From Cryomorphaceae bacterium (GTDB lineage Bacteria > Bacteroidota > Bacteroidia > Flavobacteriales > Flavobacteriaceae): DNA of 40,924 bases. The translations under genes and the position numbers were made by a program. Under the pieces are notes generated by a model. It made no database searches, was not told the origin of the DNA, and worked only from the letters and a program-made list of their open reading frames with translations. The DNA lies in NCBI GenBank assembly GCA_003331885.1, contig QOPZ01000004.1, forward strand, positions 1 through 40,924, read 5' to 3'. Below, piece by piece: positions 1 to 8,403 of the stretch. Every line of letters starts with the position of its first letter. Positions within the stretch are counted from its first letter, which is position 1.

Positions 1-58
1 TATTAAGGGATCTAGAGGTATGAAAATGGAAGAAATTATAAACAAAAAACTAAAATGA
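1..58 (+). CDS. murF: C-terminal end of probable MurF (UDP-MurNAc-tripeptide--D-Ala-D-Ala ligase), 5' truncated
   Basis: An open frame enters from the left edge (reading from base 2) and stops at the TGA at 56-58. It encodes IKGSRGMKMEEIINKKLK. The KGSRGM-x-[LM]E pattern close to the C-terminus resembles the end of MurF, which adds D-Ala-D-Ala to the UDP-MurNAc tripeptide in the cytoplasm. The stop overlaps the start of the next gene as ATGA, so the two are probably co-transcribed. Only about 18 residues are visible, so the identification rests on one short motif; another Mur ligase is possible. Confidence 0.5.
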   Translation, partial: IKGSRGMKMEEIINKKLK

Positions 59-1686
59 AATATATTTTTATATCCATAATTATTTTAACCCTTTCAAGTT
101 GCGGAAACGATATAAAAAAATGGGAAAAATATAATCAGAGCTCAGAAATAATACAAAACAGTACAATTGAAAATAAAAAATTAAGGTATAAAAGGATTCA
201 ATCAATATCCACTAACAAAAACAACTTAATTAAAGCTTATGAAACAGAAATTGGTTTTTTTCTAAAAAATAAATATGACAAACTAGAGCCACTTATTATT
301 GAAAAAAGTATTCCTGAAATTCAGCAGTATATAATTGATGGTAAGTTCAATTACTACGATCTTTCATTATTCTATATTTCTAGAATATATTTAGTTGAGT
401 TTAATCAAAAAACATATTTGAATTCTATTATTTCTTTGAACGAAAATATTTTAAAAGAGGCTAGAATAAAAGATGAAATTGGAAATGAAAATATTTATTC
501 AATTTTTGGAATTCCAATTCTTTTAAAAGATAATATAGGTTTTGAGACATTACCAACAACTGCGGGAGCATATAGTTTAAAAAACAATTATACAAAAGAT
601 GCTTTTATAACAAAACAATTAAAAGATGAAGGAGCAATTATTTTGGGTAAAACAAATTTAAGTGAATGGGCAAACTATTTTTGCTCTGGATGCCCAAATG
701 GATATACTTCTCTTGGTGGACAAACTTTAAACCCTTATGGACGAAAAATACTTGATACAGGTGGGTCTAGTTCTGGAAGTGGCGTAGCAACTGCATCAAA
801 CTTAACTTCAGTTTCCTTAGGATCTGAAACATCAGGTTCAATTTTATCTCCATCATCAGCAAACTCATTGGTAGGAATGAAACCAACAATTGGAAATATA
901 AGTAGAGCTGGAATAATTCCTATTTCATCATCTTTAGATACAGCAGGTCCAATGACCAAAAATGTTATTGATAATATAATTGTGTACAATGCAATAAATG
1001 AATATGATAATTCCGATAGTTATTCAATAATTAGCAATGATATTGAAATTGATAGCATAATTAATTTTGATCCTTCCAATATTAGGCTTGGTTTTTATAA
1101 AAACTTTTATTCAAATGATTCACTATATAAAAAAGCAATTGATAAAATGAAAGATGATGGAATTAAATTGTATGAAATCAAAGCCCCTAATGTAAACCTC
1201 TCCAATTTTGGAAAACTTCTGGATGAGGATATGAGAGGTGATTTAAAAAATTATTTAAAAACTTACGGAAATGAAAAATTAGAAGTAAATGACATCTTAT
1301 CAATTATTGAATTTAACAGAAAAGACTCACTTGTTAGAGCTCCATATGGTCAAAGTATATTCTATAAAATAATTAAGGACACAATGCCAACTGATGAATT
1401 TGAGTTGTTAAAGAATAGATTAATGAAAGAAGGCAATAAGTTTTTTAATAAGCCTATGGATAGAAATAATTTAGATGTTGTTGTATCAATTAATAACTAT
1501 CATGCAGGATACGCAGCTGTTGCACATAATCCTTGTTTAACTATTCCAATGGGTATTAGAAAAAATAATGAGCCTTCAGGTCTTACATTTATTGGAAAAT
1601 CATCAAGCGAGTTGCTTTTATATCAGATTGGATATTACTTTGAAAGAAAATTTCCAGGAAGAATTCCACCAAAAAATTCCAGATAA
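55..1686 (+). CDS. Amidase-signature family protein, lipoprotein
   Basis: A 543-residue amidase of the amidase-signature (AS) family. These enzymes hydrolyse amide bonds with a Ser-cisSer-Lys triad. The N-terminus MKYIFISIIILTLSSC is a lipoprotein signal with the lipid Cys at residue 16, so it should be anchored in the envelope. The first ~130 residues after the signal are family-variable. The catalytic core begins at GIPILLKDNIG (Lys near 158), followed by the AS signature GGSSSGSG (about 236-243) and GSETSGSILSPSSANSLVGMKPT, which carries the cis-Ser region. The usual GS[DE]TGGS is SETSGS here, a conservative change. The start ATG overlaps the preceding stop (ATGA). The gene ends 1 bp before the convergent YceI gene, leaving no room for a separate terminator. 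The substrate cannot be told from sequence; a peptide or amino-acid amide is the usual guess. Confidence 0.88.
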   Translation: MKYIFISIIILTLSSCGNDIKKWEKYNQSSEIIQNSTIENKKLRYKRIQSISTNKNNLIKAYETEIGFFLKNKYDKLEPLIIEKSIPEIQQYIIDGKFNYYDLSLFYISRIYLVEFNQKTYLNSIISLNENILKEARIKDEIGNENIYSIFGIPILLKDNIGFETLPTTAGAYSLKNNYTKDAFITKQLKDEGAIILGKTNLSEWANYFCSGCPNGYTSLGGQTLNPYGRKILDTGGSSSGSGVATASNLTSVSLGSETSGSILSPSSANSLVGMKPTIGNISRAGIIPISSSLDTAGPMTKNVIDNIIVYNAINEYDNSDSYSIISNDIEIDSIINFDPSNIRLGFYKNFYSNDSLYKKAIDKMKDDGIKLYEIKAPNVNLSNFGKLLDEDMRGDLKNYLKTYGNEKLEVNDILSIIEFNRKDSLVRAPYGQSIFYKIIKDTMPTDEFELLKNRLMKEGNKFFNKPMDRNNLDVVVSINNYHAGYAAVAHNPCLTIPMGIRKNNEPSGLTFIGKSSSELLLYQIGYYFERKFPGRIPPKNSR

Positions 1687-1687
1687 T

Positions 1688-2245
1688 TTATTTAACTAAA
1701 GTGACTGCAAGTTCAACTTCATCCAATATTAACCTGTCACCTAAATTCTCGAAAAAATTCCCAGACCTATAGTTTACATTAAATTTAGTTCTATCAAAAA
1801 TTAAATTTGCAGTGTATGAATCACCTTTAGGTTTTAATTTAAAAACAACAGGATTTGTAATGCCTTTGATAGTTAAATTAGCATCAACAGAATATTCACC
1901 ATTTGAAAGTTCTGATTTTGAGTCAAACTCTAAGATTGCTTCTTTATGATTAGAAACCCCAAAAAAATCATCATTTCTTAGATGGTTTTCTAGTCTTTCT
2001 TTTCCTCTTCCTTGAATATCATCAACTGTCATTGAATTCATGTCAACAATAAACTTCCCTTTTATTAAATCTAAACCATCAAAAAACAAGTTTGCTTCAC
2101 TAAAATATAGTGAGCCCCAATGTGATTCTGTAGTAATCTTCTTGCCAGTCCATTTAATTTTACTTTTTTCTAAATCGAATGATGACTGTGAAAATAAAAT
2201 TCCAGGTAAAAAAATTAAGCTAAATAGGTATAATAAATTTTTCAT
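1688..2245 (-). CDS. YceI family periplasmic protein
   Basis: A 185-residue secreted YceI-like protein, a lipocalin-like beta-barrel family thought to bind isoprenoids or other hydrophobic compounds. A signal peptide (MKNLLYLFSLIFLPGILFSQ) ends at about residue 20. Family landmarks follow in order: FDLEKSKIKWTGKK, the MTVDDIQGRGKERLENHLRNDDFF segment (new substances in this family appear as [KN]LxxHLxxxDFF), LTIKGIT, and FDRTKFNVNYRSG near the C-terminus. The length matches the family. It may be transcribed with the upstream M20 gene, whose stop is 29 bp away. The ligand is unknown. Confidence 0.88.
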   Translation of the reverse strand: MKNLLYLFSLIFLPGILFSQSSFDLEKSKIKWTGKKITTESHWGSLYFSEANLFFDGLDLIKGKFIVDMNSMTVDDIQGRGKERLENHLRNDDFFGVSNHKEAILEFDSKSELSNGEYSVDANLTIKGITNPVVFKLKPKGDSYTANLIFDRTKFNVNYRSGNFFENLGDRLILDEVELAVTLVK

Positions 2246-2274
2246 AATAATAATATTGCTAAAACTATGCCAAT

Positions 2275-3567
2275 TTAATTTTCAAGGATATAATCTATAG
2301 TTAAACTTACCATTGATCTAATTCCAGTTGAAATTGCTGAATCATCTACATAAAAGTCTGGTGTGTGATGTGGTGCAACTGTAGATAAGTCAACATCAGA
2401 TTTTGAACCACCAATAAAAAAATATGTTCCAGGAACTTTTTCTTGAAAATATGAAAAATCTTCAGCTCCAGTAATTGCTTTCATTAAATGAACATTTTTT
2501 TCACCATTAACTCTTTCTAAGGTTGGTAATATTTCTTCATATAAATAGGGATCATTGTAAGTAATTGGATATGAAACTAAGTATGTAATTTTAGCTTCAA
2601 TATTATTTGATTCAGCTACATTATAAACAATTTGCTCTAATCTTTCAAGAACAGTAGCCTTCATATTATTATCAAGTGTTCTAATTGTTCCTAGCATGTA
2701 TAAATCTTCTGGGATAATATTACTTCTAACACCTCCATGAATACTTCCGATTGTAACAACTGCACCAGCTTCTGTTAAAGGTAAACTTCTACTAACAATA
2801 GTCTGTAGTGAATTGACTATCTGAGCTGCAGTAACAATCGGGTCCCTACCAGTCCAGGGTGTTGAGCCATGTGTTTGAACACCTTTTAAATCAATTCTAA
2901 ATTCATTTACAGCAGCCATAATTCCTTCAGGTCTTAGATAAACTTGACCAGCATATAATCCTGACCAAACATGCAGTCCAAAAATTGCATCAACATCAGG
3001 ATTTTTCAAAACACCTTCTTTAACCATTAATTCAGCACCACCTTCTTCTCCTGGTGGAGCGCCTTCCTCAGCAGGTTGAAAAATAAATTTTACTTGCCCA
3101 GGTATTTCATCTTTAATCTCATATAAAATTTTTGCAGTAGTTAATAAAATAGCAGTGTGCATATCATGACCACAAGCGTGCATTACTGGTACTTCTTCAC
3201 CGTTATAAATACCTTTCATTTTTGATGCCCAAGGAATATTAGCTCTTTCCTTAACTGGAAGACCATCAATATCAGCTCTTAAACCAACTACAGGTCCAGG
3301 TTTTCCAGCATTTAATATTGCTACAACTCCGGTTTTTGCAACTCCAGTGACTGGTTTATATCCAATTTTTTCTAACTCTTCAGCAATTCTAGCAGCAGTT
3401 TTAAATTCTCTATTACTTAGTTCAGCGTTTTCATGAAACCAATGTCTTAAATCAATAGTTTGATTAAGATTATCATTTATTAATTGTTCTATTTTTTCAT
3501 CAAATGATTGTCCAAATGACAAAAACAAACTGAAAATTAAAATAAAAGAAAAATAATTTTTTTTCAT
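2275..3567 (-). CDS. M20 family metallopeptidase / amidohydrolase, secreted
   Basis: A 430-residue M20D-type amidohydrolase (IAA-amino-acid hydrolase/carboxypeptidase group) with a cleavable signal peptide (MKKNYFSFILIFSLFLSFGQ). The metal and catalytic residues are visible: ACGHDMHTA (Cys132, His134), the PAEEGAPPGEEGG segment (Glu167-Glu168), GLHVWSG (His about 199) and a C-terminal GAEDFSYF. It has the dimerisation domain between about 210 and 330. It should hydrolyse N-acyl or peptide-like amides in the periplasm or outside the cell. It is the second gene of a minus-strand run; the YjbQ gene lies 9 bp upstream, so it probably shares that promoter. The exact substrate is not predictable. 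Confidence 0.92.
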   Translation of the reverse strand: MKKNYFSFILIFSLFLSFGQSFDEKIEQLINDNLNQTIDLRHWFHENAELSNREFKTAARIAEELEKIGYKPVTGVAKTGVVAILNAGKPGPVVGLRADIDGLPVKERANIPWASKMKGIYNGEEVPVMHACGHDMHTAILLTTAKILYEIKDEIPGQVKFIFQPAEEGAPPGEEGGAELMVKEGVLKNPDVDAIFGLHVWSGLYAGQVYLRPEGIMAAVNEFRIDLKGVQTHGSTPWTGRDPIVTAAQIVNSLQTIVSRSLPLTEAGAVVTIGSIHGGVRSNIIPEDLYMLGTIRTLDNNMKATVLERLEQIVYNVAESNNIEAKITYLVSYPITYNDPYLYEEILPTLERVNGEKNVHLMKAITGAEDFSYFQEKVPGTYFFIGGSKSDVDLSTVAPHHTPDFYVDDSAISTGIRSMVSLTIDYILEN

Positions 3568-3576
3568 TTTTATGAT

Positions 3577-3984
3577 TTATTCTCCAATGAAGGTAATGAA
3601 TATTTTTCTGGAAGATGCATTATTTCTGTGCTCACACAAATAAATTCCTTGCCAAACTCCAAGTTCTGGGATTCCATTTTTTATTGGAAAAGAAACAGAT
3701 GAACCTAACAAGCTGCTTTTTATATGAGAAGTCATATCATCTTTTCCCTCATAAGTATGCGTAAAATAATCCTCATTTTCAGAGACCATATTATTAAAAT
3801 GAGTCTCAAAATCTACTCTTACACTTGGGTCGGCATTTTCATTAATTGTTAAACTTGCTGAGGTATGTTTAATAAAAACATTTGCTATTCCACTAAATTG
3901 TGGTAAAACAGAAATTATATCATTTGTAATTAAATGAAATCCTCTTGATCTTGGCTTTAAAATTATCTCTTTTTGAAAAAGCAT
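3577..3984 (-). CDS. YjbQ / UPF0047 (secondary thiamine-phosphate synthase enzyme) family protein
   Basis: A 135-residue cytosolic protein that spans the whole UPF0047 family. Conserved segments are visible: HTSASLTINENADPSV (about 40-55), GKDDMTSHIKSSLLGSSVSFPI (about 80-101) and LGVWQGIYLCEHR (about 108-120). Members complement thiamine-phosphate synthase mutants, but the physiological role is unsettled. The start ATG at 3984 lies only 4 bp downstream of a perfect -7 match (TATATTTG), suggesting a very short or absent leader. It leads the YjbQ-M20-YceI run and is divergent from the RND operon. Confidence 0.9.
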   Translation of the reverse strand: MLFQKEIILKPRSRGFHLITNDIISVLPQFSGIANVFIKHTSASLTINENADPSVRVDFETHFNNMVSENEDYFTHTYEGKDDMTSHIKSSLLGSSVSFPIKNGIPELGVWQGIYLCEHRNNASSRKIFITFIGE

Positions 3985-3988
3985 AAAA

Positions 3989-3996
3989 CAAATATA
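3989..3996 (-). promoter_or_regulatory. Bacteroidota -7 promoter element for the YjbQ gene
   Basis: On the minus strand the 8-mer TATATTTG matches TAnnTTTG exactly. It ends 4 bp before the ATG, so a start site about 5-7 bp downstream would fall at or next to the start codon. A TTG 14 bp upstream is closer than the usual -33 spacing, so only the -7 element is well supported. Confidence 0.5.
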
Positions 3997-4027
3997 AATT
4001 AATTACTTCTCAATGCTGTTTTGGTAT

Positions 4028-4035
4028 TAAATTTG
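4028..4035 (+). promoter_or_regulatory. Bacteroidota -7 promoter element for the RND operon
   Basis: TAAATTTG matches TAnnTTTG exactly and is followed by CAC, 16 bp before the adaptor ATG at 4052. The expected leader is about 10 nt. No TTG is seen at the usual -33 spacing. It lies back to back with the minus-strand element at 3989-3996 in the same intergenic gap. Confidence 0.5.
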
Positions 4036-4051
4036 CACAAGAGTTTTAGAA

Positions 4052-5161
4052 ATGAAAAGAAAGTTTTTATCAATTTTATCCGGCATTGTAGTTTTATTAG
4101 TAACCTACTTTATATCAAACCTAATAATTAATAAAGAAACAGAGTCTTACAATAATAATACTAACATAATTCATTCTGTACGAACTATCGAAATAGAAAA
4201 TAGTTCCAATCCCATTTCAGTAAAAGTAAATGGAAGATTATCATCTAAATACAAAGTAGACTTATTTAGCGAGGTCCAGGGCATTCTTAAAAATAATTAT
4301 AAAGACTTTAAAGTTGGTCAATCATATAAAAAAGGAGAATCCATTATTAAAATAAATTCAAAAGAATTTTTAGCAACTGTTAAACAAAATCGAAGTCAAT
4401 TACAAAATATGATTGCTTCAGTTTTACCAGATATTAAACTTGATTTTAAAAGCAACTATGAAAATTGGGAATTGTATTTTAAATCATTCGATGTTGAAAA
4501 AAACACTAAATCTCTTCCTAAATCATTATCCGAGAAGGAAAAATTTTATTTGGTAGGCAAAGGATTAATGGCTCAATATTTTAAAATAAAAAATCTTGAA
4601 GAAAGATTAAGCAAATATACTATTTCAGCTCCTTATGATGGTACACTAATTGAAGCTTATTCATCAGAGGGATCATTAGTTTTGCCAGGTCAAAAACTTG
4701 GAACCTACATAAATACTAATGTTTTTGAACTTGAGTTAGCTATCCCATCTAAATACGGAAATAAATTAGAAACTGGAAAAGAGGTTTTATTTAGATCAAC
4801 TTTTAATACTGAACATACAGGAAAAATAATTAGGGTTAATAAATCTATTGATAACAACTCTCAATCAATTAGATTGTTTGTTGAATTTAAATCAAAAAAA
4901 CTTAAAGATGGTATGTATTCTGAAGTCAATATTCCCTTAGGAAATATTGATGATAGTTTTTCACTTTCTAGATCTCTTTTAATTAATGATTCCTTCATTT
5001 ACTATATAAAAGACAACATGACCATTGGAATTTTTAATGTAAATCCAATATTTTATGACGATGAAACCGTAATTGTTAAAGGTCTTGAAAATGGTATGAA
5101 TATTTTGAAGACTTACATTCCAGGTGTATATGATGGAATGAAAGTAAAAATTGTTAATTAG
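4052..5161 (+). CDS. RND efflux periplasmic adaptor (membrane fusion protein)
   Basis: A 369-residue membrane fusion protein. Residues about 5-25 form an N-terminal membrane anchor or signal (FLSILSGIVVLLVTYFISNLI). The lipoyl halves surround a short helical hairpin: FSEVQGILKNNYKDFKVGQSYKKGESIIKI and YTISAPYDGTLIEAYSSEGSLVLPGQKLGTYI. A beta-barrel domain follows (ELELAIPSKYGNKLETGKEVLFRS) and then a membrane-proximal domain. It should link the inner-membrane permease to the outer-membrane channel encoded next. Its stop overlaps the permease GTG by 1 bp, which argues for tight co-translation. Substrate unknown. Confidence 0.9.
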   Translation: MKRKFLSILSGIVVLLVTYFISNLIINKETESYNNNTNIIHSVRTIEIENSSNPISVKVNGRLSSKYKVDLFSEVQGILKNNYKDFKVGQSYKKGESIIKINSKEFLATVKQNRSQLQNMIASVLPDIKLDFKSNYENWELYFKSFDVEKNTKSLPKSLSEKEKFYLVGKGLMAQYFKIKNLEERLSKYTISAPYDGTLIEAYSSEGSLVLPGQKLGTYINTNVFELELAIPSKYGNKLETGKEVLFRSTFNTEHTGKIIRVNKSIDNNSQSIRLFVEFKSKKLKDGMYSEVNIPLGNIDDSFSLSRSLLINDSFIYYIKDNMTIGIFNVNPIFYDDETVIVKGLENGMNILKTYIPGVYDGMKVKIVN

Positions 5162-8100
5162 TGAGAAAAATAATTAAATATTTTGTTACTTATCCAAAAG
5201 CTGTAAATATTTTAATACTATTTTTCTTTGTATTTGGTATAGCTGGTATTATTTCTTTAAAATCATCTTTTTTTCCTTTAATTGATTCAAAATTTATTTC
5301 AGTAAATGCAAATTATCCTGGTGCTTCACCTGATGAAATTGAAAAAGGTGTTATTCTAAAAATTGAGGAAAATTTAAAGGGAATTCCAGGTATTACAAGG
5401 GTTACTTCAACTTCCAGAGAAAACACTGGAACTGTACTAATTGAAACTGATCCTGACTACGATATTGATGCAATGTTGTTTGAAATTAAAAATGCTGTTG
5501 ATAAAGTCCCTTCTTTTCCAATATCACTTGAACCTGTTGTAGTGACTAAAATTGAGGAACAACAACCAACAGTTATATTTTCACTTAGTGGTCCTGAAAT
5601 TGATTTGAAGTCCCTCAAAAATATGGCTAAAAATGTTGAAGATGATTTAAGGGCTGTAGAGGGAATTTCTCAAGTGACACTTTCAGGGTTCCCAGATGAA
5701 GAAATTGAAATTTCTATAAATGAACAAAATCTTTTAGCATATAATTTAAGTTTTCAAGAAATTGTCAATGCTGTTAGCAATTCAAATATCCTGATAAGTG
5801 GTGGAAATATAAAAACTAACGAAGAAGATTTTTTAATTAGAGCCAATAATAAAAATTATTATGCAAACGGTCTTCAAAATTTAGTTTTAAAAAAAGATTC
5901 AAAAGGTACTATTGTTAGACTTGGAGATATTTCAAAAATTAGTGACAAATTTTCTGAAACTCCTATATCAACATTTGTAGATTATAATTCAGCTGTTGTA
6001 ATTACAACCTCTAATACAAACAGTGAAGATTTATTAGACTCTGCAGAAATCATAAATTCTTATATAGATGAGTTTAACTTATCAAATGACAGATTTAAAT
6101 TAACTGTTTTAAAAGATTATTCAATTTCACTTAAACAAAGAACAAATCTTTTGCTTGAAAATGGAGGAATTGGTATTTTTCTAGTGTTAATTTTTCTATC
6201 TCTTTTCTTAAATATTAGGTTAGCTTTCTGGGTTGCTTTTAGTATTCCTATTTCATTTTTAGGAATGTTCATTTTTGCTGGTGAATTTGATATAACTATT
6301 AATTTGATGTCCCTATTTGGAATGATTGTAGTTATTGGAATTTTAGTTGATGATGGAATTGTTATTGCTGAAAACATTTATAGACATTACGAACAAGGTA
6401 AAACTCCTGATCAAGCTGCTATTGATGGAACACTTGAGGTTATGCCAGCCATTGTATCAGCAATTATTACAACAATAATTGCATTCTCTTCCTTACTACT
6501 ACTTGATGGAGATGTTGGAGATTTTTTTGGAGAAGTAGCGCTAATAGTTATACTTACTTTAACTGTTTCATTGGTTGAAGCACTTATTTTATTACCAGCT
6601 CACCTTTCAAAATCAAATGCTCTTAAAAAGAGTAAAAAGGTGATTAATGATGAAAAGTTTAATTTTTTTGAGTTTATGAAAAAAATTAATTCCAAGGGTT
6701 TTGAAATTATGAATTGGCTTCGAGATAAAATTTATAGTCCAATGTTAAAGTTTGGTCTTGAAAACCGATTTGCAAGTTTGTCTGGCTTCATTGCGGCATT
6801 ATATTTAACTGTAAGTTCAGTTATTGGCGGAATAATACCTGTTGATTTTTTTCCTATTGTAGACAGTGATATCCTTACAATTGATCTTAAAATGCCAATG
6901 GGTACAAATGAAAAAACTACAGATTCAATTATCTCAATGATTGAAAAAAATGCTTTGGAATCAGGTAAAGAGTTAAAAAACAAGTATATGAAGAATGATG
7001 AAAGAGATCTAATTCAATACATAAATAAAAATTTAGGTTTCTCAGCAGATAACATGTCGATGGTTAAAGGATTTGGAGATGTTGGTGGTTCTTCAACTGC
7101 ATCTTTAGAAGTTTATATTTTAGATAGTGAGGAAAGGCCTAGCTCTGTTAATGCGTCAATGCTTGCATCTCTAATTAGAGAAAAAACTGGAGAAATTATT
7201 GGAGCTGAAAGATTTACGCTTAACGATGCTGCCAATTTTGGAGGAAGTCCGGTTTCAATTTCTTTATTAAGTGAAACAAATAATTTAGTTGAATTAAAAC
7301 AAGCTAAAAATGAATTAATAATTAACCTAAAAAACAATCCTCTTTTAATTGATGTTTCTAATAATGATCCTGAAGGCATTAAAGAAATTCAAGTAAAATT
7401 AAAGGAAAATGCCTACATAGCCGGTTTAGACTTATCCGCAATAATGTATCAAATTAGATCAGCATTTTTTGGAGTTGAAGCGCAAAGATTTCAAAGAGGA
7501 GATGATGAAATTAAAGTTTGGGTTAGATATAATAAAAATACACGTTCATATGTTAATAATTTGGAGCAGATGAAAATACTGACACCAAATGGCGATCGAG
7601 TTCCATTGAGTGAAATAGCTACATATGAAGTTAAAAGAGGAGATGTTTCAATAAATCATTTAGATGGTAAAAGAGAAATTCAAATAAATGCCAACCTAAT
7701 TGACCCTAATATTAGTGCAGCTGATATTGTTTTTGATCTAAGAAATAATACAATTCCTGACATTCAAGAGAAATATCCATCTATTTCTGCCTCTTTTGAA
7801 GGCCAATATAGAGAGGCCAATAAAACTATTCAATCAGCCTATACAGTATTCCCTTTAGCTTTATTTCTGATTTTTGCTACTATCGGATTTACATTTAGAA
7901 CATACAGTCAACCATTTTTACTATTACTTTTAATTCCATTTAGTTTAACAACAGTAGCTTGGGGGCATCTTTTACATGGATTTCCTGTAAATGTTATTTC
8001 GTTACTTGGAATAATTGCACTAATTGGTATTTTGGTTAATGATGGTTTAGTTCTGATCTCTAAATTTAATTCTAATCTTAGAGAAGGGATGACATTTGAT

Positions 8101-8403
8101 GATGCGATTTTTGAAGCAGGAAGAGTAAGGTTTAGAGCAATATTTTTAACATCAATTACTACAATGGCAGGTCTTGCGCCAATTATTTTAGAAAAAAGTT
8201 TTCAAGCACAACTTTTAAAACCAATGGCAATTTCAATTGCATATGGGATCGGATATGCTACTTTTTTAACCTTGATTCTTCTGCCGATATTAATATCAAT
8301 CACTAACACTTTAAAGGTTAAAGGAACATGGTTAACAACTGGTAAAACTTTAGATAAGAGAGATGTTGAATCTCCTGTGGTGGAGCTAAATAGAAAAAAA
8401 TGA
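5161..8403 (+). CDS. RND family efflux permease (HAE1/AcrB-like)
   Basis: A 1080-residue inner-membrane RND transporter with the usual duplicated layout: TM1 (AVNILILFFFVFGIAGI), a large periplasmic loop with the porter motif PGASPDEIEKGV, a TM2-6 block, TM7, a second loop, and a TM8-12 block. The proton-relay Asp pair is present in TM4 (GILVDDGIVIAENIYRHYEQG). The TM10 position normally held by Lys in AcrB (AKNA) reads VNDG here (IGILVNDGLVLISKFN), a variant I know from other RND subgroups. The start is GTG, overlapping the adaptor stop by 1 bp; no nearby in-frame ATG would keep the TM1 start. The gene overlaps the downstream TolC gene by 4 bp (ATGA). Substrate could be drugs, lipids or metabolites. 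Confidence 0.93.
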   Translation: MRKIIKYFVTYPKAVNILILFFFVFGIAGIISLKSSFFPLIDSKFISVNANYPGASPDEIEKGVILKIEENLKGIPGITRVTSTSRENTGTVLIETDPDYDIDAMLFEIKNAVDKVPSFPISLEPVVVTKIEEQQPTVIFSLSGPEIDLKSLKNMAKNVEDDLRAVEGISQVTLSGFPDEEIEISINEQNLLAYNLSFQEIVNAVSNSNILISGGNIKTNEEDFLIRANNKNYYANGLQNLVLKKDSKGTIVRLGDISKISDKFSETPISTFVDYNSAVVITTSNTNSEDLLDSAEIINSYIDEFNLSNDRFKLTVLKDYSISLKQRTNLLLENGGIGIFLVLIFLSLFLNIRLAFWVAFSIPISFLGMFIFAGEFDITINLMSLFGMIVVIGILVDDGIVIAENIYRHYEQGKTPDQAAIDGTLEVMPAIVSAIITTIIAFSSLLLLDGDVGDFFGEVALIVILTLTVSLVEALILLPAHLSKSNALKKSKKVINDEKFNFFEFMKKINSKGFEIMNWLRDKIYSPMLKFGLENRFASLSGFIAALYLTVSSVIGGIIPVDFFPIVDSDILTIDLKMPMGTNEKTTDSIISMIEKNALESGKELKNKYMKNDERDLIQYINKNLGFSADNMSMVKGFGDVGGSSTASLEVYILDSEERPSSVNASMLASLIREKTGEIIGAERFTLNDAANFGGSPVSISLLSETNNLVELKQAKNELIINLKNNPLLIDVSNNDPEGIKEIQVKLKENAYIAGLDLSAIMYQIRSAFFGVEAQRFQRGDDEIKVWVRYNKNTRSYVNNLEQMKILTPNGDRVPLSEIATYEVKRGDVSINHLDGKREIQINANLIDPNISAADIVFDLRNNTIPDIQEKYPSISASFEGQYREANKTIQSAYTVFPLALFLIFATIGFTFRTYSQPFLLLLLIPFSLTTVAWGHLLHGFPVNVISLLGIIALIGILVNDGLVLISKFNSNLREGMTFDDAIFEAGRVRFRAIFLTSITTMAGLAPIILEKSFQAQLLKPMAISIAYGIGYATFLTLILLPILISITNTLKVKGTWLTTGKTLDKRDVESPVVELNRKK

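Noticed and set aside
735-989. 84-aa minus-strand ORF within the amidase gene, and the similar internal ORFs at 6117-6377, 6732-6983, 7113-7379, 10172-10444, 34987-35286 and 39550-39732
   Set aside because: They lie fully inside genes with clear family motifs, have no recognisable domains, and look like shadows of the coding frame.
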